Source of the DNA: JAAXHH01 sp965225915
GTDB taxonomy: Bacteria; JAAXHH01
DNA length: 64,000 nt
Direction of reading: 5' to 3'
Assembly (NCBI GenBank): GCA_965225915.1
Contig: OZ245326.1
Location: 3,100,001 to 3,164,000, forward strand
In this document: positions 27,581-36,235 of the stretch, in pieces
How positions within the stretch are numbered: the first letter of the stretch is position 1
Layout: each line of letters opens with the position of its first letter
Notes under the pieces: generated by a model
What the model was told of the DNA's origin: nothing
The model's input: the letters and a program-made list of their open reading frames with translations, nothing else
Database searches by the model: none
Position numbers and translations under genes: made by a program

Positions 27581-28456
27581 ATGGCCTGGTTTGAACGAAG
27601 ACAACGAGGACTGAATCCGCAGAAGCGCAAGGAAATCCCGAAGGGGCTGTGGGTAAAGTGCGACAAGTGCGACGCCATGCTGTACAAGGCGGAACTCGAA
27701 CGGGACTTCAATGTGTGCACGCAGTGCGGGTTTCATTTCAAAATCGGCTACCAGGGGTATATCTCCCTGATCACGGATCCGGACACTTTCGTCGAAGCCG
27801 ATACCGACCTGCGCACCGTCGATCCACTCCAGTTCAGGGAGAAGGAAAATTACCCGGAATACATGAAGAAATATCAGAAGAGAACCGGCATGCGCGAAGC
27901 CGTGGTATCGGGAACAGGACGCATCGCTGGAAGGCTCACTTCCCTGTCCGTCCACGACGGCTCTTTTCTTGCCGGCAGCATGGGGTCGGTAGTCGGCGAG
28001 AAAGTAACGCGGTCCATCCGGCGATCGCTCGATCTCAGCATACCGCTTCTGGTGGTAGCCACATCGGGGGGAGCGCGCATGCAGGAGGGTATCCTTTCCC
28101 TCATGCAAATGGCCAAAACGTCCTTGTGGCTGAGCCGGTTGTCGGAAGAACAGATTCCCTTCATCGTCCTGATTACGAATCCGACGATGGCCGGCGTGAT
28201 GGCGAGTTACGCTTCACTGGGAGATTTCACCCTTGCCGAACCGGGCGCCATGATGGGCTTCGCCGGTGGAAGGGTGATCGAGCAGACCATCGGATCAAGC
28301 CTGCCGGAGGGATTCCAGACCGCGGAGTTTTTCCTGGCCAAGGGTTTCGTGGACCAGGTCGTGCCCAGAACCAGGCTACGGGAGACCTTGATCACGATCC
28401 AGAGTTATTTCCCCGACCGGGAGAAGAAGGAAGAGGTGGAAACTGAAGCGCTTTAG
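27581..28456 (+). CDS. accD: Acetyl-CoA carboxylase carboxyltransferase, beta subunit
   Basis: 291 residues from the ATG at 27581. The frame is open further upstream, but that part runs inside the PNP gene and has no homologous character; family proteins start at the MAWF-like sequence. The Cys4 zinc ribbon is C-x2-C (CDKC) and C-x2-C (CTQC) near residues 28-50, followed by the crotonase-like carboxyltransferase fold with SGGARMQEG and a GFAGGRVIEQT oxyanion region. Makes malonyl-CoA for fatty acid synthesis with AccA, which is not in this window. Confidence 0.95.
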   Translation: MAWFERRQRGLNPQKRKEIPKGLWVKCDKCDAMLYKAELERDFNVCTQCGFHFKIGYQGYISLITDPDTFVEADTDLRTVDPLQFREKENYPEYMKKYQKRTGMREAVVSGTGRIAGRLTSLSVHDGSFLAGSMGSVVGEKVTRSIRRSLDLSIPLLVVATSGGARMQEGILSLMQMAKTSLWLSRLSEEQIPFIVLITNPTMAGVMASYASLGDFTLAEPGAMMGFAGGRVIEQTIGSSLPEGFQTAEFFLAKGFVDQVVPRTRLRETLITIQSYFPDREKKEEVETEAL

Positions 28457-28491
28457 CATGCGCGCCCCGGTCTATTTGGCCGCCGCGGCCG

Positions 28492-29901
28492 TCATGACTC
28501 GAGAATGAGCTTGTTGAGCGATTCTTCCGGTACGATCGGGTAGTCTCCGCTGAAGCAGGCCGTACAGTAGCCCACTCCCGGCTTGCTGTAATCCATCGCG
28601 ATCTTCACCATGCCTTCGATGGACAGGTATCCCAGGCTGTCCGCGCTGAGATAACGCCGGATCTGTTCCACCTTGGTCTGCGAAGCGATCAACTCCCCCC
28701 GGCTTTGCATGTCGATCCCATAAAAGCAGGGGTGCCGAATGGGTGGACTGCTGACCCGTACGTGCACCTCGGCTGCTCCCGCGCTGCGGATGAGCCTTAC
28801 CAGCTGATTCAGGGTCGTGCCCCTCACGATGGAGTCGTCCACGAGGATCACCCGCCGGTTCCTCAGCACGCCTTGAACCGGATTGTATTTCAGCCTCACC
28901 GTGAACTCGCGCATCGTCTGGTCCGGGTCTATGAAAGACCTGCCCACGTAGTGATTTCTGATCAAACCGATTTCAAACCGAATACCGGAGTGCTCGGAGT
29001 AGCCCAGCGCGGCAGTCGTGGCCGAATCCGGCACGGCGATGACGATATCGGCGTCCACGGGGTGTTCTTCCGCCAGTCGACGGCCGAACCGCCTGCGGAA
29101 CTTGTCGCTGTTTTCTCCGAATACCTTGCTGTCCGGCCGGGCGAAATAGATGTATTCGAAGATGCATGCGGCGGGTTCCGCTTTCTCAAAGGGAAAGAAG
29201 GACTGGATTCCGTGCTCGTCGATGATGACCATTTCCCCCGGTTTCACTTCCCGGACGTACTCCGCTTTCATGATGTCGAATGCGCATGTTTCCGATGCGA
29301 GCACGTAGGCATCCCCGATGCGTCCCAGGCACAGGGGCCGGAATCCACGGGGATCCCTGACGCCGACCAGTTGTGTTTCAGACAGGAAAACGATCGAATA
29401 GGCGCCTTCAACGTGGCGTAGGGCGTCCGCGATCATGCCGGGAAGATCGGACTCGTTTGATCTTGCGATAAGATGGAGGACGATTTCGCTGTCGGAGGAA
29501 GTACGGAATATGGATCCGGATTCTTCCATGGACAGGCGAAGCGTACCTGCGTTGGTAAGATTGCCGTTGTGGGCGGTGGCCAACTGTCCGCGCTTGTAGT
29601 TTACCATGAACGGCTGCGCGTTGTAGACGTTGGAGGTGCCGGTGGTGGAATATCGGTTGTGTCCGATGGCGATGTGGCCTTCGAGCTCGTTCACCCGCTC
29701 GCCCTGGTCGTAGGCTTCGCTGACCAGCCCCATGGCTCGATGGGTTTCAATATGTTTACCGTCGGAGACGGACATGCCGGAGCTTTCCTGGCCGCGGTGC
29801 TGTAGGGCGTATAACCCCAGGAAGGTCAGCTTGGCGGCAGTGGGGTCGCCATAGATTCCGAAAACACCGCACTCCTCGCGTATTTCGTCATCGCCCCACA
29901 T
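28492..29901 (-). CDS. purF: Amidophosphoribosyltransferase (4Fe-4S, Bacillus type)
   Basis: 469 residues. An Ntn-hydrolase glutaminase domain begins after a ten-residue propeptide at C11 (EECGVFGIYG). The PRPP motif VILVDDSIVRGTT is present. Four cysteines match the Fe-S cluster of the B. subtilis enzyme: AACIFEYIYF, HPCFYGIDM and YCTACFSGDYP (two). So it is the oxygen-sensitive cluster type, cleaved to mature form. First step of purine synthesis. A good promoter (29940-29968) stands 32 bases upstream of the ATG. Confidence 0.95.
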   Translation of the reverse strand: MWGDDEIREECGVFGIYGDPTAAKLTFLGLYALQHRGQESSGMSVSDGKHIETHRAMGLVSEAYDQGERVNELEGHIAIGHNRYSTTGTSNVYNAQPFMVNYKRGQLATAHNGNLTNAGTLRLSMEESGSIFRTSSDSEIVLHLIARSNESDLPGMIADALRHVEGAYSIVFLSETQLVGVRDPRGFRPLCLGRIGDAYVLASETCAFDIMKAEYVREVKPGEMVIIDEHGIQSFFPFEKAEPAACIFEYIYFARPDSKVFGENSDKFRRRFGRRLAEEHPVDADIVIAVPDSATTAALGYSEHSGIRFEIGLIRNHYVGRSFIDPDQTMREFTVRLKYNPVQGVLRNRRVILVDDSIVRGTTLNQLVRLIRSAGAAEVHVRVSSPPIRHPCFYGIDMQSRGELIASQTKVEQIRRYLSADSLGYLSIEGMVKIAMDYSKPGVGYCTACFSGDYPIVPEESLNKLILES

Positions 29902-29939
29902 TGTATCGCCCCGGTTGTGTGTCCAAGAAACCCACAGTC

Positions 29940-29968
29940 AGTATACGAACCGGACACCGAATTGTCCA
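29940..29968 (-). promoter_or_regulatory. purF promoter with overlapping dyad
   Basis: Minus strand TGGACA (plus 29963-29968), 17 bases, TATACT (plus 29940-29945): five of six matches in each element. GGACA (29952-29956) and TGTCC (29963-29967) form an inverted repeat with a six-base centre reaching into the -35, where a repressor could bind. Confidence 0.6.
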
Positions 29969-30014
29969 CCGGAATTTTACGGTATCGGCGTACTTTCTCC
30001 AGGGGCCATTTTCG

Positions 30015-30043
30015 TTGACACCAGGGGTGGCGGCACCTACATT
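30015..30043 (+). promoter_or_regulatory. ndk promoter
   Basis: Consensus TTGACA (30015-30020), 17 bases, TACATT (30038-30043). Expected transcription start near 30050, about 47 bases before the GTG of ndk. Divergent from the purF promoter in the same 195-base gap. Confidence 0.6.
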
Positions 30044-30096
30044 GCACGAGGTTGAAATCCTTTGTTTCGATACACTTTTACAAGGAGAATTGGTCT

Positions 30097-30558
30097 GTGG
30101 AAAGAACGCTTGTTCTCATCAAGCCGGATGCTGTACAGCGTGGAATGATCGGCCTCATCACCGGCCGTTTCGAAAGCAAGGGTCTTAAGGTTGCCGGTCT
30201 CAAGATGATGCAGTTGACCGATGGAATCCTGAATGAGCACTACGGACATTTATCCGATAAGCCGTTTTTCCCTCGCATAAAGTCCTTCATGCAGGAAACG
30301 CCGGTCGTGGCGTTGTGCCTGGAGGGCGTCGAGGCCGTGGACGTCGTACGCAGTCTGTGCGGCGTGACAAACGCACGCCAGGCCGCCCCGGGTACGATCC
30401 GAGGCGATTTCGGCATGAGCGTACAGTGCAACCTGGTACACGCGTCCGATTCCCTGGAGACGGCGCGGGCGGAAGTTCCCCGTTTCTTTTCCGAGGACGA
30501 ACTGTTTACCTACGCGAAGGCGGAAGACACTGTCGTCTACGCCAGTGATGAACGGTAA
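30097..30558 (+). CDS. ndk: Nucleoside diphosphate kinase
   Basis: 153 residues starting at GTG 30097: AAGGAG lies nine bases upstream, and ERTLVLIKPDAVQRG is the normal N-terminus. An upstream in-frame TTG would add 15 non-homologous residues. The phospho-accepting His is H115 in NLVHASDS; the usual Gly after it is Ala here. The C-terminus (FFSEDELFTYAKAEDTVVY) is canonical. Balances NTP pools. Confidence 0.95.
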   Translation: MERTLVLIKPDAVQRGMIGLITGRFESKGLKVAGLKMMQLTDGILNEHYGHLSDKPFFPRIKSFMQETPVVALCLEGVEAVDVVRSLCGVTNARQAAPGTIRGDFGMSVQCNLVHASDSLETARAEVPRFFSEDELFTYAKAEDTVVYASDER

Positions 30559-30579
30559 GCGTCCTTCCCGCGGGCAGGC

Positions 30580-32796
30580 ATGGACATACTCACCGGTACC
30601 ATCGAGCGAATCACCTACCAGAGCGAGGAGACCGGCTACACGGTCGCGCGGGTAAGGCCCGAACCTGACGCCTGCAAGACCACCGAGAACCTGGCCGGAG
30701 TATCGGCACGGGACGGTCTGCTCACGGTCACGGGTGAACTCGCGAAGCTTGTGCCGGGCGAACGCGTCGAATTTCGCGGGTACTGGGTAACGCACAAGCA
30801 ATACGGCAAGCAGTTCAAGATCGTCGATTCCAGGTCGATTCAGCCCGCGACCAAAGACGGCATTCGAAAGTACCTGGGATCGGGGCTCATCAAGGGACTG
30901 GGGCCTGCCAAGGCCGCGATGATCGTCGACCACTTCGGCGAAGACACCCTGAAGGTCATCGAAAAGACGCCAAACCGTCTGTCTGAAGTGAAGGGCATTG
31001 CGCGGAAGACCATCGAAGTCATAAGATCCGGCTGGGAGGAACAGAAGCACATACAGGAGGTAATGCAGTTCCTGATCGGCCATGACGTCAGCATGGCTTA
31101 CGCGGTTAAAATCTACAAAACGTACGGCAATGAGGCCATCAGGAAGGTCACGGAAAACCCGTACCGTCTTTCGACAGATATCTGGGGTATCGGCTTCAAG
31201 ACCGCCGACAAGATTGCCATGAACCTGGGAGTCGACCCCGGAGATCCTTCAAGGGTACAGGCCGGCATCCGATACGTCCTGGAGACCCAGGCCGAGGATG
31301 GTCACGTTTACGTTCCGTTCGATTCGCTTGTAGAGGAATGCATCGGCTTTCTCGACGTCGATTCCTCCGCCATTCCCCCATGCCTTGCTGTCTTGATCCA
31401 GGACGAGGTCGTCATTCGCAAGGACGACTGGATATACCTCCAGCCTCTCTATTACGCGGAGCAGGGTATCGCGCGCCATATCGCGCGCCTGGTCGACCAT
31501 CCCCGCACACCGCCTCCCGGTGATCGAATCGAAGGGCATATCCAGCGCATCGAAAAGGAACGGGGCATAGCCTTCAACGCGGATCAGCGCGAGGCGATTC
31601 GCACCGCGGCGTCTCATAACGTCATGGCGATTACCGGCGGACCGGGAACCGGTAAGACCACCTGCGTGCAGGGCATTGTCTACCTGTTTCTCCACGTGGG
31701 GGCCCGGGTGGTGCTCGCGGCACCCACGGGCCGGGCTGCGAAACGGCTGTCCGAAGTGACCGGTGCCGAAGCGAAGACCATACACCGGCTGCTGGAGTTC
31801 AATCCGGGCGTCATGGATTTTGGCCGCAACGCGGAAAACCGGCTGGAAGCCGACCTGGTCATCCTGGACGAGTCCTCCATGGTCGATACCGTCATGATGA
31901 ACGCCCTGCTGCGAGCCGTGAAGACGTCCGCCCGGTTCATCATGGTCGGCGATGTCGACCAGTTGCCTTCCGTGGGCGCGGGGAACGTCCTCAGGGACAT
32001 GATCGACGCCGGACTCGTTCCGGTGGTTCGCCTGAACGAAATCTTCCGCCAGTCGCGGGAGAGCAGCATCATAATGAACGCCCACCGGATAAACCGGGGT
32101 GAGATACCGGACACGCAGATATGGAAAGAGGGCGATTTCTTCTTCATCAACGAACCCGACCCCTTGGCGGCCGCTGATACGATCAGCGAACTGTGCACGG
32201 ACCGGCTGCCACGCCACTACGGACTCGATCCCTTCAACGATATCCAGGTACTCACCCCCATGTACCGCGGCGATATCGGCGTGGATCAACTAAACCAGAA
32301 GCTACAGCAGGTACTGAATCCTTCGGGATCCTCGTTGAAGCGAGGTGACCGGGAACTGCGCGTGGGCGACAAGGTATTGCAGACGCGAAACAATTATGGG
32401 AAAATGATCTTCAACGGCGACATCGGCCGCATCGCCCACATCGACCCGGACGCACAGACCGTGGATATCTCCTTCCATGAATCCGTGCAGTATGACTTCG
32501 GAGAACTGGACGAATTGATCCTGGCCTACGCCATCAGCGTCCACAAGAGCCAGGGATCGGAGTACCCGGCGATCATACTGCCATTGTACAGTACCCACTA
32601 CATCATGTTGCAGCGAAATCTGCTATACACCGCCCTGACCAGGGCTCGGACGCTGGCCATCCTGATCGGCACGCCCAAGGCGCTTGCCATCGCTGTAAAG
32701 AACAACCAGGTTGGCGAGCGTTATACGGGTCTGCGAGACGCCCTGGCCGAAATGATCGGCAACAAGACCGGCGTCCTTCCGGGCCTGGCGCCATGA
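30580..32796 (+). CDS. recD2: ATP-dependent RecD-like DNA helicase (RecD2)
   Basis: 738 residues, RecD2 layout: an OB-like N-terminal segment (ILTGTIERITYQSEETGYTV), helix-hairpin-helix region (GSGLIKGLGPAKAAMIVDHFG), then SF1B helicase with Walker A GGPGTGKTT (about residues 352-360), Walker B VILDESSMVD and C-terminal AYAISVHKSQGSEYP. A 5'-3' helicase working without RecBC. Starts 21 bases after ndk, so probably co-transcribed. Confidence 0.93.
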   Translation: MDILTGTIERITYQSEETGYTVARVRPEPDACKTTENLAGVSARDGLLTVTGELAKLVPGERVEFRGYWVTHKQYGKQFKIVDSRSIQPATKDGIRKYLGSGLIKGLGPAKAAMIVDHFGEDTLKVIEKTPNRLSEVKGIARKTIEVIRSGWEEQKHIQEVMQFLIGHDVSMAYAVKIYKTYGNEAIRKVTENPYRLSTDIWGIGFKTADKIAMNLGVDPGDPSRVQAGIRYVLETQAEDGHVYVPFDSLVEECIGFLDVDSSAIPPCLAVLIQDEVVIRKDDWIYLQPLYYAEQGIARHIARLVDHPRTPPPGDRIEGHIQRIEKERGIAFNADQREAIRTAASHNVMAITGGPGTGKTTCVQGIVYLFLHVGARVVLAAPTGRAAKRLSEVTGAEAKTIHRLLEFNPGVMDFGRNAENRLEADLVILDESSMVDTVMMNALLRAVKTSARFIMVGDVDQLPSVGAGNVLRDMIDAGLVPVVRLNEIFRQSRESSIIMNAHRINRGEIPDTQIWKEGDFFFINEPDPLAAADTISELCTDRLPRHYGLDPFNDIQVLTPMYRGDIGVDQLNQKLQQVLNPSGSSLKRGDRELRVGDKVLQTRNNYGKMIFNGDIGRIAHIDPDAQTVDISFHESVQYDFGELDELILAYAISVHKSQGSEYPAIILPLYSTHYIMLQRNLLYTALTRARTLAILIGTPKALAIAVKNNQVGERYTGLRDALAEMIGNKTGVLPGLAP

Positions 32797-32818
32797 TTCC
32801 CAAATGGCGAAATACGCC

Positions 32819-32846
32819 TTGACAGAGGTATAACGGATCATATCTT
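32819..32846 (+). promoter_or_regulatory. Candidate promoter for the second OPT-like membrane protein
   Basis: Consensus TTGACA (32819-32824), 16 bases, TATCTT (32841-32846). The leader to the GTG at 32979 would be about 125 bases and contains a perfect dyad ACGTTT-AG-AAACGT at 32901-32914, which may be an operator. Confidence 0.45.
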
Positions 32847-32978
32847 CTCTGACTTGACCTCCGATGCACAGAATCCATGTTGTACCACGTGTCCTTCAAC
32901 ACGTTTAGAAACGTTGTATATGCCCATTGTACAGGATGTTATAAGAATCAATGGTAGTACTGCTTCAGGGGGTGTGCG

Positions 32979-35003
32979 GTGTCCGTTCGTGAAGACGAAC
33001 TGAAGGAAGACAGCCCGGAGCAATTCCAGAATGCCGAGACCGCGCTGTTCGGGGATGCGGGCGAACCCTACAAGTCCGGATTCAACCTGAAGACGATCTG
33101 GGCATGCCTGTTCGTCGGTTTCATCATGCTGCCGGGATCTATCTACCTGAGCCTGGTGACAGGCGGGCAGACCGGCGCGGCGGACTGGGTCACCGTCATC
33201 CTGTTCATGGAGATCGCCAAGCGGTCCCTCGTGAAGATGTCCCGCCAGGAAATCATGATCCTGTACTGGGCCGCGGCCGGGCTGGCCGCGGCTGGGAACG
33301 CGATAAACACAGGCATAACCGGTGGACCATTCGCCCACCTGATCTGGGAACAGTACTACTTGCAGTCTCCGGAAGCCACGGGCATCGCCACACTGATACC
33401 CACCTGGGTCGTTCCGACACTGGATTCCGGCGCGTTGGCAAGTCGGACGTTCTTCCACATGGACTGGTTCATTCCCGTCCTTGTCCTTACCTTCGTGACG
33501 GTGCTGTTCGCCATCAATTCGTACTCGATGGGGTACATACTCTTCCGGGTCACCAACGACGTGGAACGGCTGACCTTCCCCCTGGCCCGCGTACATGCCG
33601 GCGGCGCCACGGCGCTGGCCGAAACCTCGCAGAACCGGGAAAGCTGGCGATGGCGGGCGTTCAGCATAGGCTCGGTCATCGGGGTATCGTGGGGACTGCT
33701 GTACGTGATGATACCCATTCTGTCCAGTACCTTCCTGGTCACCCCCATCACCATACTGCCGATCCCCTTCATCGATTTTACCACCAGTCTCAAGGAAGTG
33801 CTCCCCGCCACCATGGTGGGCATCGGCACGGATCTCGGCACGCTCGTCGCCGGTTTCGTTTTGCCGTACTGGGTCGTGATCGGCACCTTCGTATCTTCGG
33901 CCCTGATCGCGCTGGTCGTCAACCCTATGCTCTACCACAACGGAATTCTGACCACCTGGGAACCCGGGATGTCTCTGATCCCCACCCAGATCTCCAATAA
34001 TATCGATTTCTGGCTCAGCTTTACCATCGGCGCTTCCCTCGTCATCGGCATCGTGGGTTTCACGGCGACCATACGGGCCATACTGAAATCCAACCGGGAA
34101 AAGAAGATCGATAGGGAACAGGGATCAGCAGCGAGGACGCTTCCCAAAGGCCGGGGCGATCTGCCGATCTGGCTTGTCTTCATATTCTGGTTCGTCAGCA
34201 CGACCGGCTTCGTGGTCATACTCTACATCCTGATCCCCGATTTTCCGTGGTGGATCAGCGCCATTTTCGGTTACCTCTGGTCGCCGGTGTTTTCCTACAT
34301 CGGTGCCCGGATGATCGGCATCACCGGTTCGCCCTACGGTTCCTCCTTTCCTTTCGTCAAGGAAGCTTCCTTCCTGATGTCAGGTTACAAGGGTGTGGGG
34401 GTCTGGTTCGCGCCGATTCCGATCTTCGAGCACGGGAAGGTGGCCGAGACGTTCAAGCAGCTCGATCTCACCAAGACAACCTTCGGCAGCGTGGTCAAAC
34501 TGACCGCGGTGACCACCATCCTGATGTTCCTGTGCAGTTTCATCTTCTACTCCCTCGTGTGGAAGCTCAACCCGATACCCTCGGCCGCCTATCCCTACGT
34601 ACAAAAGATGTGGCCGCTCAACGCGGCCATGCGGACTATTTGGGTGAAGTCGACCCTGCCCGGCGGCATCACGTTCATCTTCGATATCATCAAGATCGAG
34701 TACATCATCGCAGGTCTGGGCGTTACAGGAGGGCTCTTCGGCCTGCTGACGCTGGTGGGCGCCTCGCCCCTCTTCTTCTATGGCCTGGTCGGCGGCCTGG
34801 CCAGTCCACTCTGGCAGACCATGCCGACGTTCTTCGGCGCCATCCTGGGGCGCTACTACTTTTCCAAGCGCTTCGGCGAAGAGAAATGGATGGCCTACGT
34901 GCCCATTGTCCTGGCCGGCTACGGGGCCGGCATCGGACTCATAGGCATGATCGCCATCGCTATCGCGCTGATATCCAAGGCGATATCACAGATTGTGTAT
35001 TGA
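32979..35003 (+). CDS. Polytopic membrane protein, OPT/DUF6785-like transporter
   Basis: 674 residues starting at GTG 32979 behind a CAGGGGG ribosome-binding site. A charged N-terminus of about 38 residues is followed by about a dozen or more hydrophobic helices. Segments such as RVTNDVERLTFPLARVHAGG and the MIGITGSPYGSSFPFVKEASF loop are shared in style with OPT-type and DUF6785/DUF6784 proteins; the same 'RLSFPLVQVP' segment occurs in the protein at 1281-3251, so the two are distant paralogues. Substrate unknown. It stands alone between recD2 and the convergent lyase gene. Confidence 0.65.
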   Translation: MSVREDELKEDSPEQFQNAETALFGDAGEPYKSGFNLKTIWACLFVGFIMLPGSIYLSLVTGGQTGAADWVTVILFMEIAKRSLVKMSRQEIMILYWAAAGLAAAGNAINTGITGGPFAHLIWEQYYLQSPEATGIATLIPTWVVPTLDSGALASRTFFHMDWFIPVLVLTFVTVLFAINSYSMGYILFRVTNDVERLTFPLARVHAGGATALAETSQNRESWRWRAFSIGSVIGVSWGLLYVMIPILSSTFLVTPITILPIPFIDFTTSLKEVLPATMVGIGTDLGTLVAGFVLPYWVVIGTFVSSALIALVVNPMLYHNGILTTWEPGMSLIPTQISNNIDFWLSFTIGASLVIGIVGFTATIRAILKSNREKKIDREQGSAARTLPKGRGDLPIWLVFIFWFVSTTGFVVILYILIPDFPWWISAIFGYLWSPVFSYIGARMIGITGSPYGSSFPFVKEASFLMSGYKGVGVWFAPIPIFEHGKVAETFKQLDLTKTTFGSVVKLTAVTTILMFLCSFIFYSLVWKLNPIPSAAYPYVQKMWPLNAAMRTIWVKSTLPGGITFIFDIIKIEYIIAGLGVTGGLFGLLTLVGASPLFFYGLVGGLASPLWQTMPTFFGAILGRYYFSKRFGEEKWMAYVPIVLAGYGAGIGLIGMIAIAIALISKAISQIVY

Positions 35004-35069
35004 GGAATTCCGGAACCTTTCGATCCCGATTCAGTATTGCGGTATGCAGTACTACGGTCGCGGACCTGA

Positions 35070-36002
35070 TCAGTGGTATTCGCGCAGCGGTTCCACCGCG
35101 GAAGCCACGCGGGCGGCTACGTCCCGCGGTACCCGCGGATTGAATGGACCGCCCTCGCCCGCCGCGACGTCCTCCCAGCCCCCGATGATCATCGCCTCCA
35201 CCACCACCGAGTAGTTGAACTGCCGTCCGTTCATGAAACGCAGATCCTCGAGGGCAGAAACACGGGCTTCCACGCGGGCCGAGGCCTCATAGTCGCCCCG
35301 GCGCTGGGCGTTGTTGATCTCGTCGGCGGCCCGGGCGGCGATAATGGCTGTACCGGAAGTATGACCCCTGGCGCCCAGTTCGGCGGCCAGGGTGCACCGG
35401 TCGCCAATCCCCCACATGACGATGCCGTCATCCCCGATGCCTTCGATGAGCGGGGCGACTTCTTCTTCGCTCGCCCCTACCTTTACGCCTACCATGTAGG
35501 GCGAATCCTTTACCAGCCGGATGATCGGAATCACGTAGTCTTTGGAGCGCATGTACAGTAGGAAACGGGCGCCGCAGGCTTCGCCGAGCCTTTCGCCGAA
35601 GGCCATGTAGTCTTCGTAGGTCGCTTCGTGGTCGGCCACGCCGGTGAGGGGCATGATCAGGTACACGTCCGGCGGGCGGGGAAGGGCCGACTGGCGGCGT
35701 ACGAGATCCTCGGCCTGGGAAAGGGGATTCGGCACGATACCGGACATCAGGAAACCGTCGTTTCCCATCTCGTCACCGGTTGCCTCGATGACACCCATCT
35801 GATCCTCGAAAGAAAAGTGGTGGACCAGGCTCGTGCCTGCGATGCCGATCACCCGCCTCCTTTTTCCGTCCAGATGGTTGTTTTCCATCAGGTACCGGAT
35901 GTTCTTCCGGTGGCCTTCGAAGTCGATTGCGCCGCCGCGAAAAGGCACGATGGGAATCGCGGTGACGGAATTGAGCGTGTCGTACAACGCGCTGGTATTC
36001 AT
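35070..36002 (-). CDS. Dihydrodipicolinate synthase/N-acetylneuraminate lyase family protein
   Basis: 310 residues from ATG 36002, which has AAAGGA nine bases upstream. The frame stays open for 67 more codons, but that part is the enolase-superfamily remnant described separately. DHDPS-family marks: TAIPIVPFRGGAIDFEGH at the N-terminus, GIAGTSLVHHFSFEDQ, DVYLIMPLTG and a Schiff-base Lys in MVGVKVGAS. Probably a class I aldolase or dehydratase for a sugar acid (for example a 2-keto-3-deoxy acid), judged by family and the window's other genes. Confidence 0.82.
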   Translation of the reverse strand: MNTSALYDTLNSVTAIPIVPFRGGAIDFEGHRKNIRYLMENNHLDGKRRRVIGIAGTSLVHHFSFEDQMGVIEATGDEMGNDGFLMSGIVPNPLSQAEDLVRRQSALPRPPDVYLIMPLTGVADHEATYEDYMAFGERLGEACGARFLLYMRSKDYVIPIIRLVKDSPYMVGVKVGASEEEVAPLIEGIGDDGIVMWGIGDRCTLAAELGARGHTSGTAIIAARAADEINNAQRRGDYEASARVEARVSALEDLRFMNGRQFNYSVVVEAMIIGGWEDVAAGEGGPFNPRVPRDVAARVASAVEPLREYH

Positions 36003-36041
36003 CGATTTCTGTCCTTTCGTCTTTAAGCCGTCATTCACTGT

Positions 36042-36206
36042 GCCGTGAGGTCCCGCGCGTTGTTCGTCCACGACGGTAGGATCCAGGCTCAGACCGAGAC
36101 CCGGGCGATCGGGAATACCAATGTGGCCGTCTACAACTCGTTCCCCAGGCGATACGAGCCTGTCGCACCAGGGCACCTGGCCCCAGGCGTACTCTATGCG
36201 CATGGA
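36042..36206 (-). pseudogene. C-terminal remnant of an enolase-superfamily (mandelate racemase-like) gene
   Basis: In frame with, and directly upstream of, the DHDPS-family gene, about 55 codons read SMRIEYAWGQVPWCDRLVSP, then GHIGIPDRPGLGLSLDPTVV. This is the typical C-terminal end of mandelate racemase/galactonate dehydratase proteins (compare PGLGIELD in the intact gene at 53242-54345). A TGA (plus 36207-36209) sits just before it and the MBL gene ends at 36236, so the catalytic body is missing. The natural stop is also lost. I read it as a deletion scar; the right-hand edge is approximate. Confidence 0.6.
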
Positions 36207-36235
36207 TCATCCAATAAAATCGAGTGCGAACGGCC

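Noticed and set aside
28478..28490. GGCCG-CCG-CGGCC palindrome between the convergent accD and purF genes as a terminator
   Set aside because: Five-base stem with no T-run on either side; too short and GC-rich sequence makes it likely by chance.
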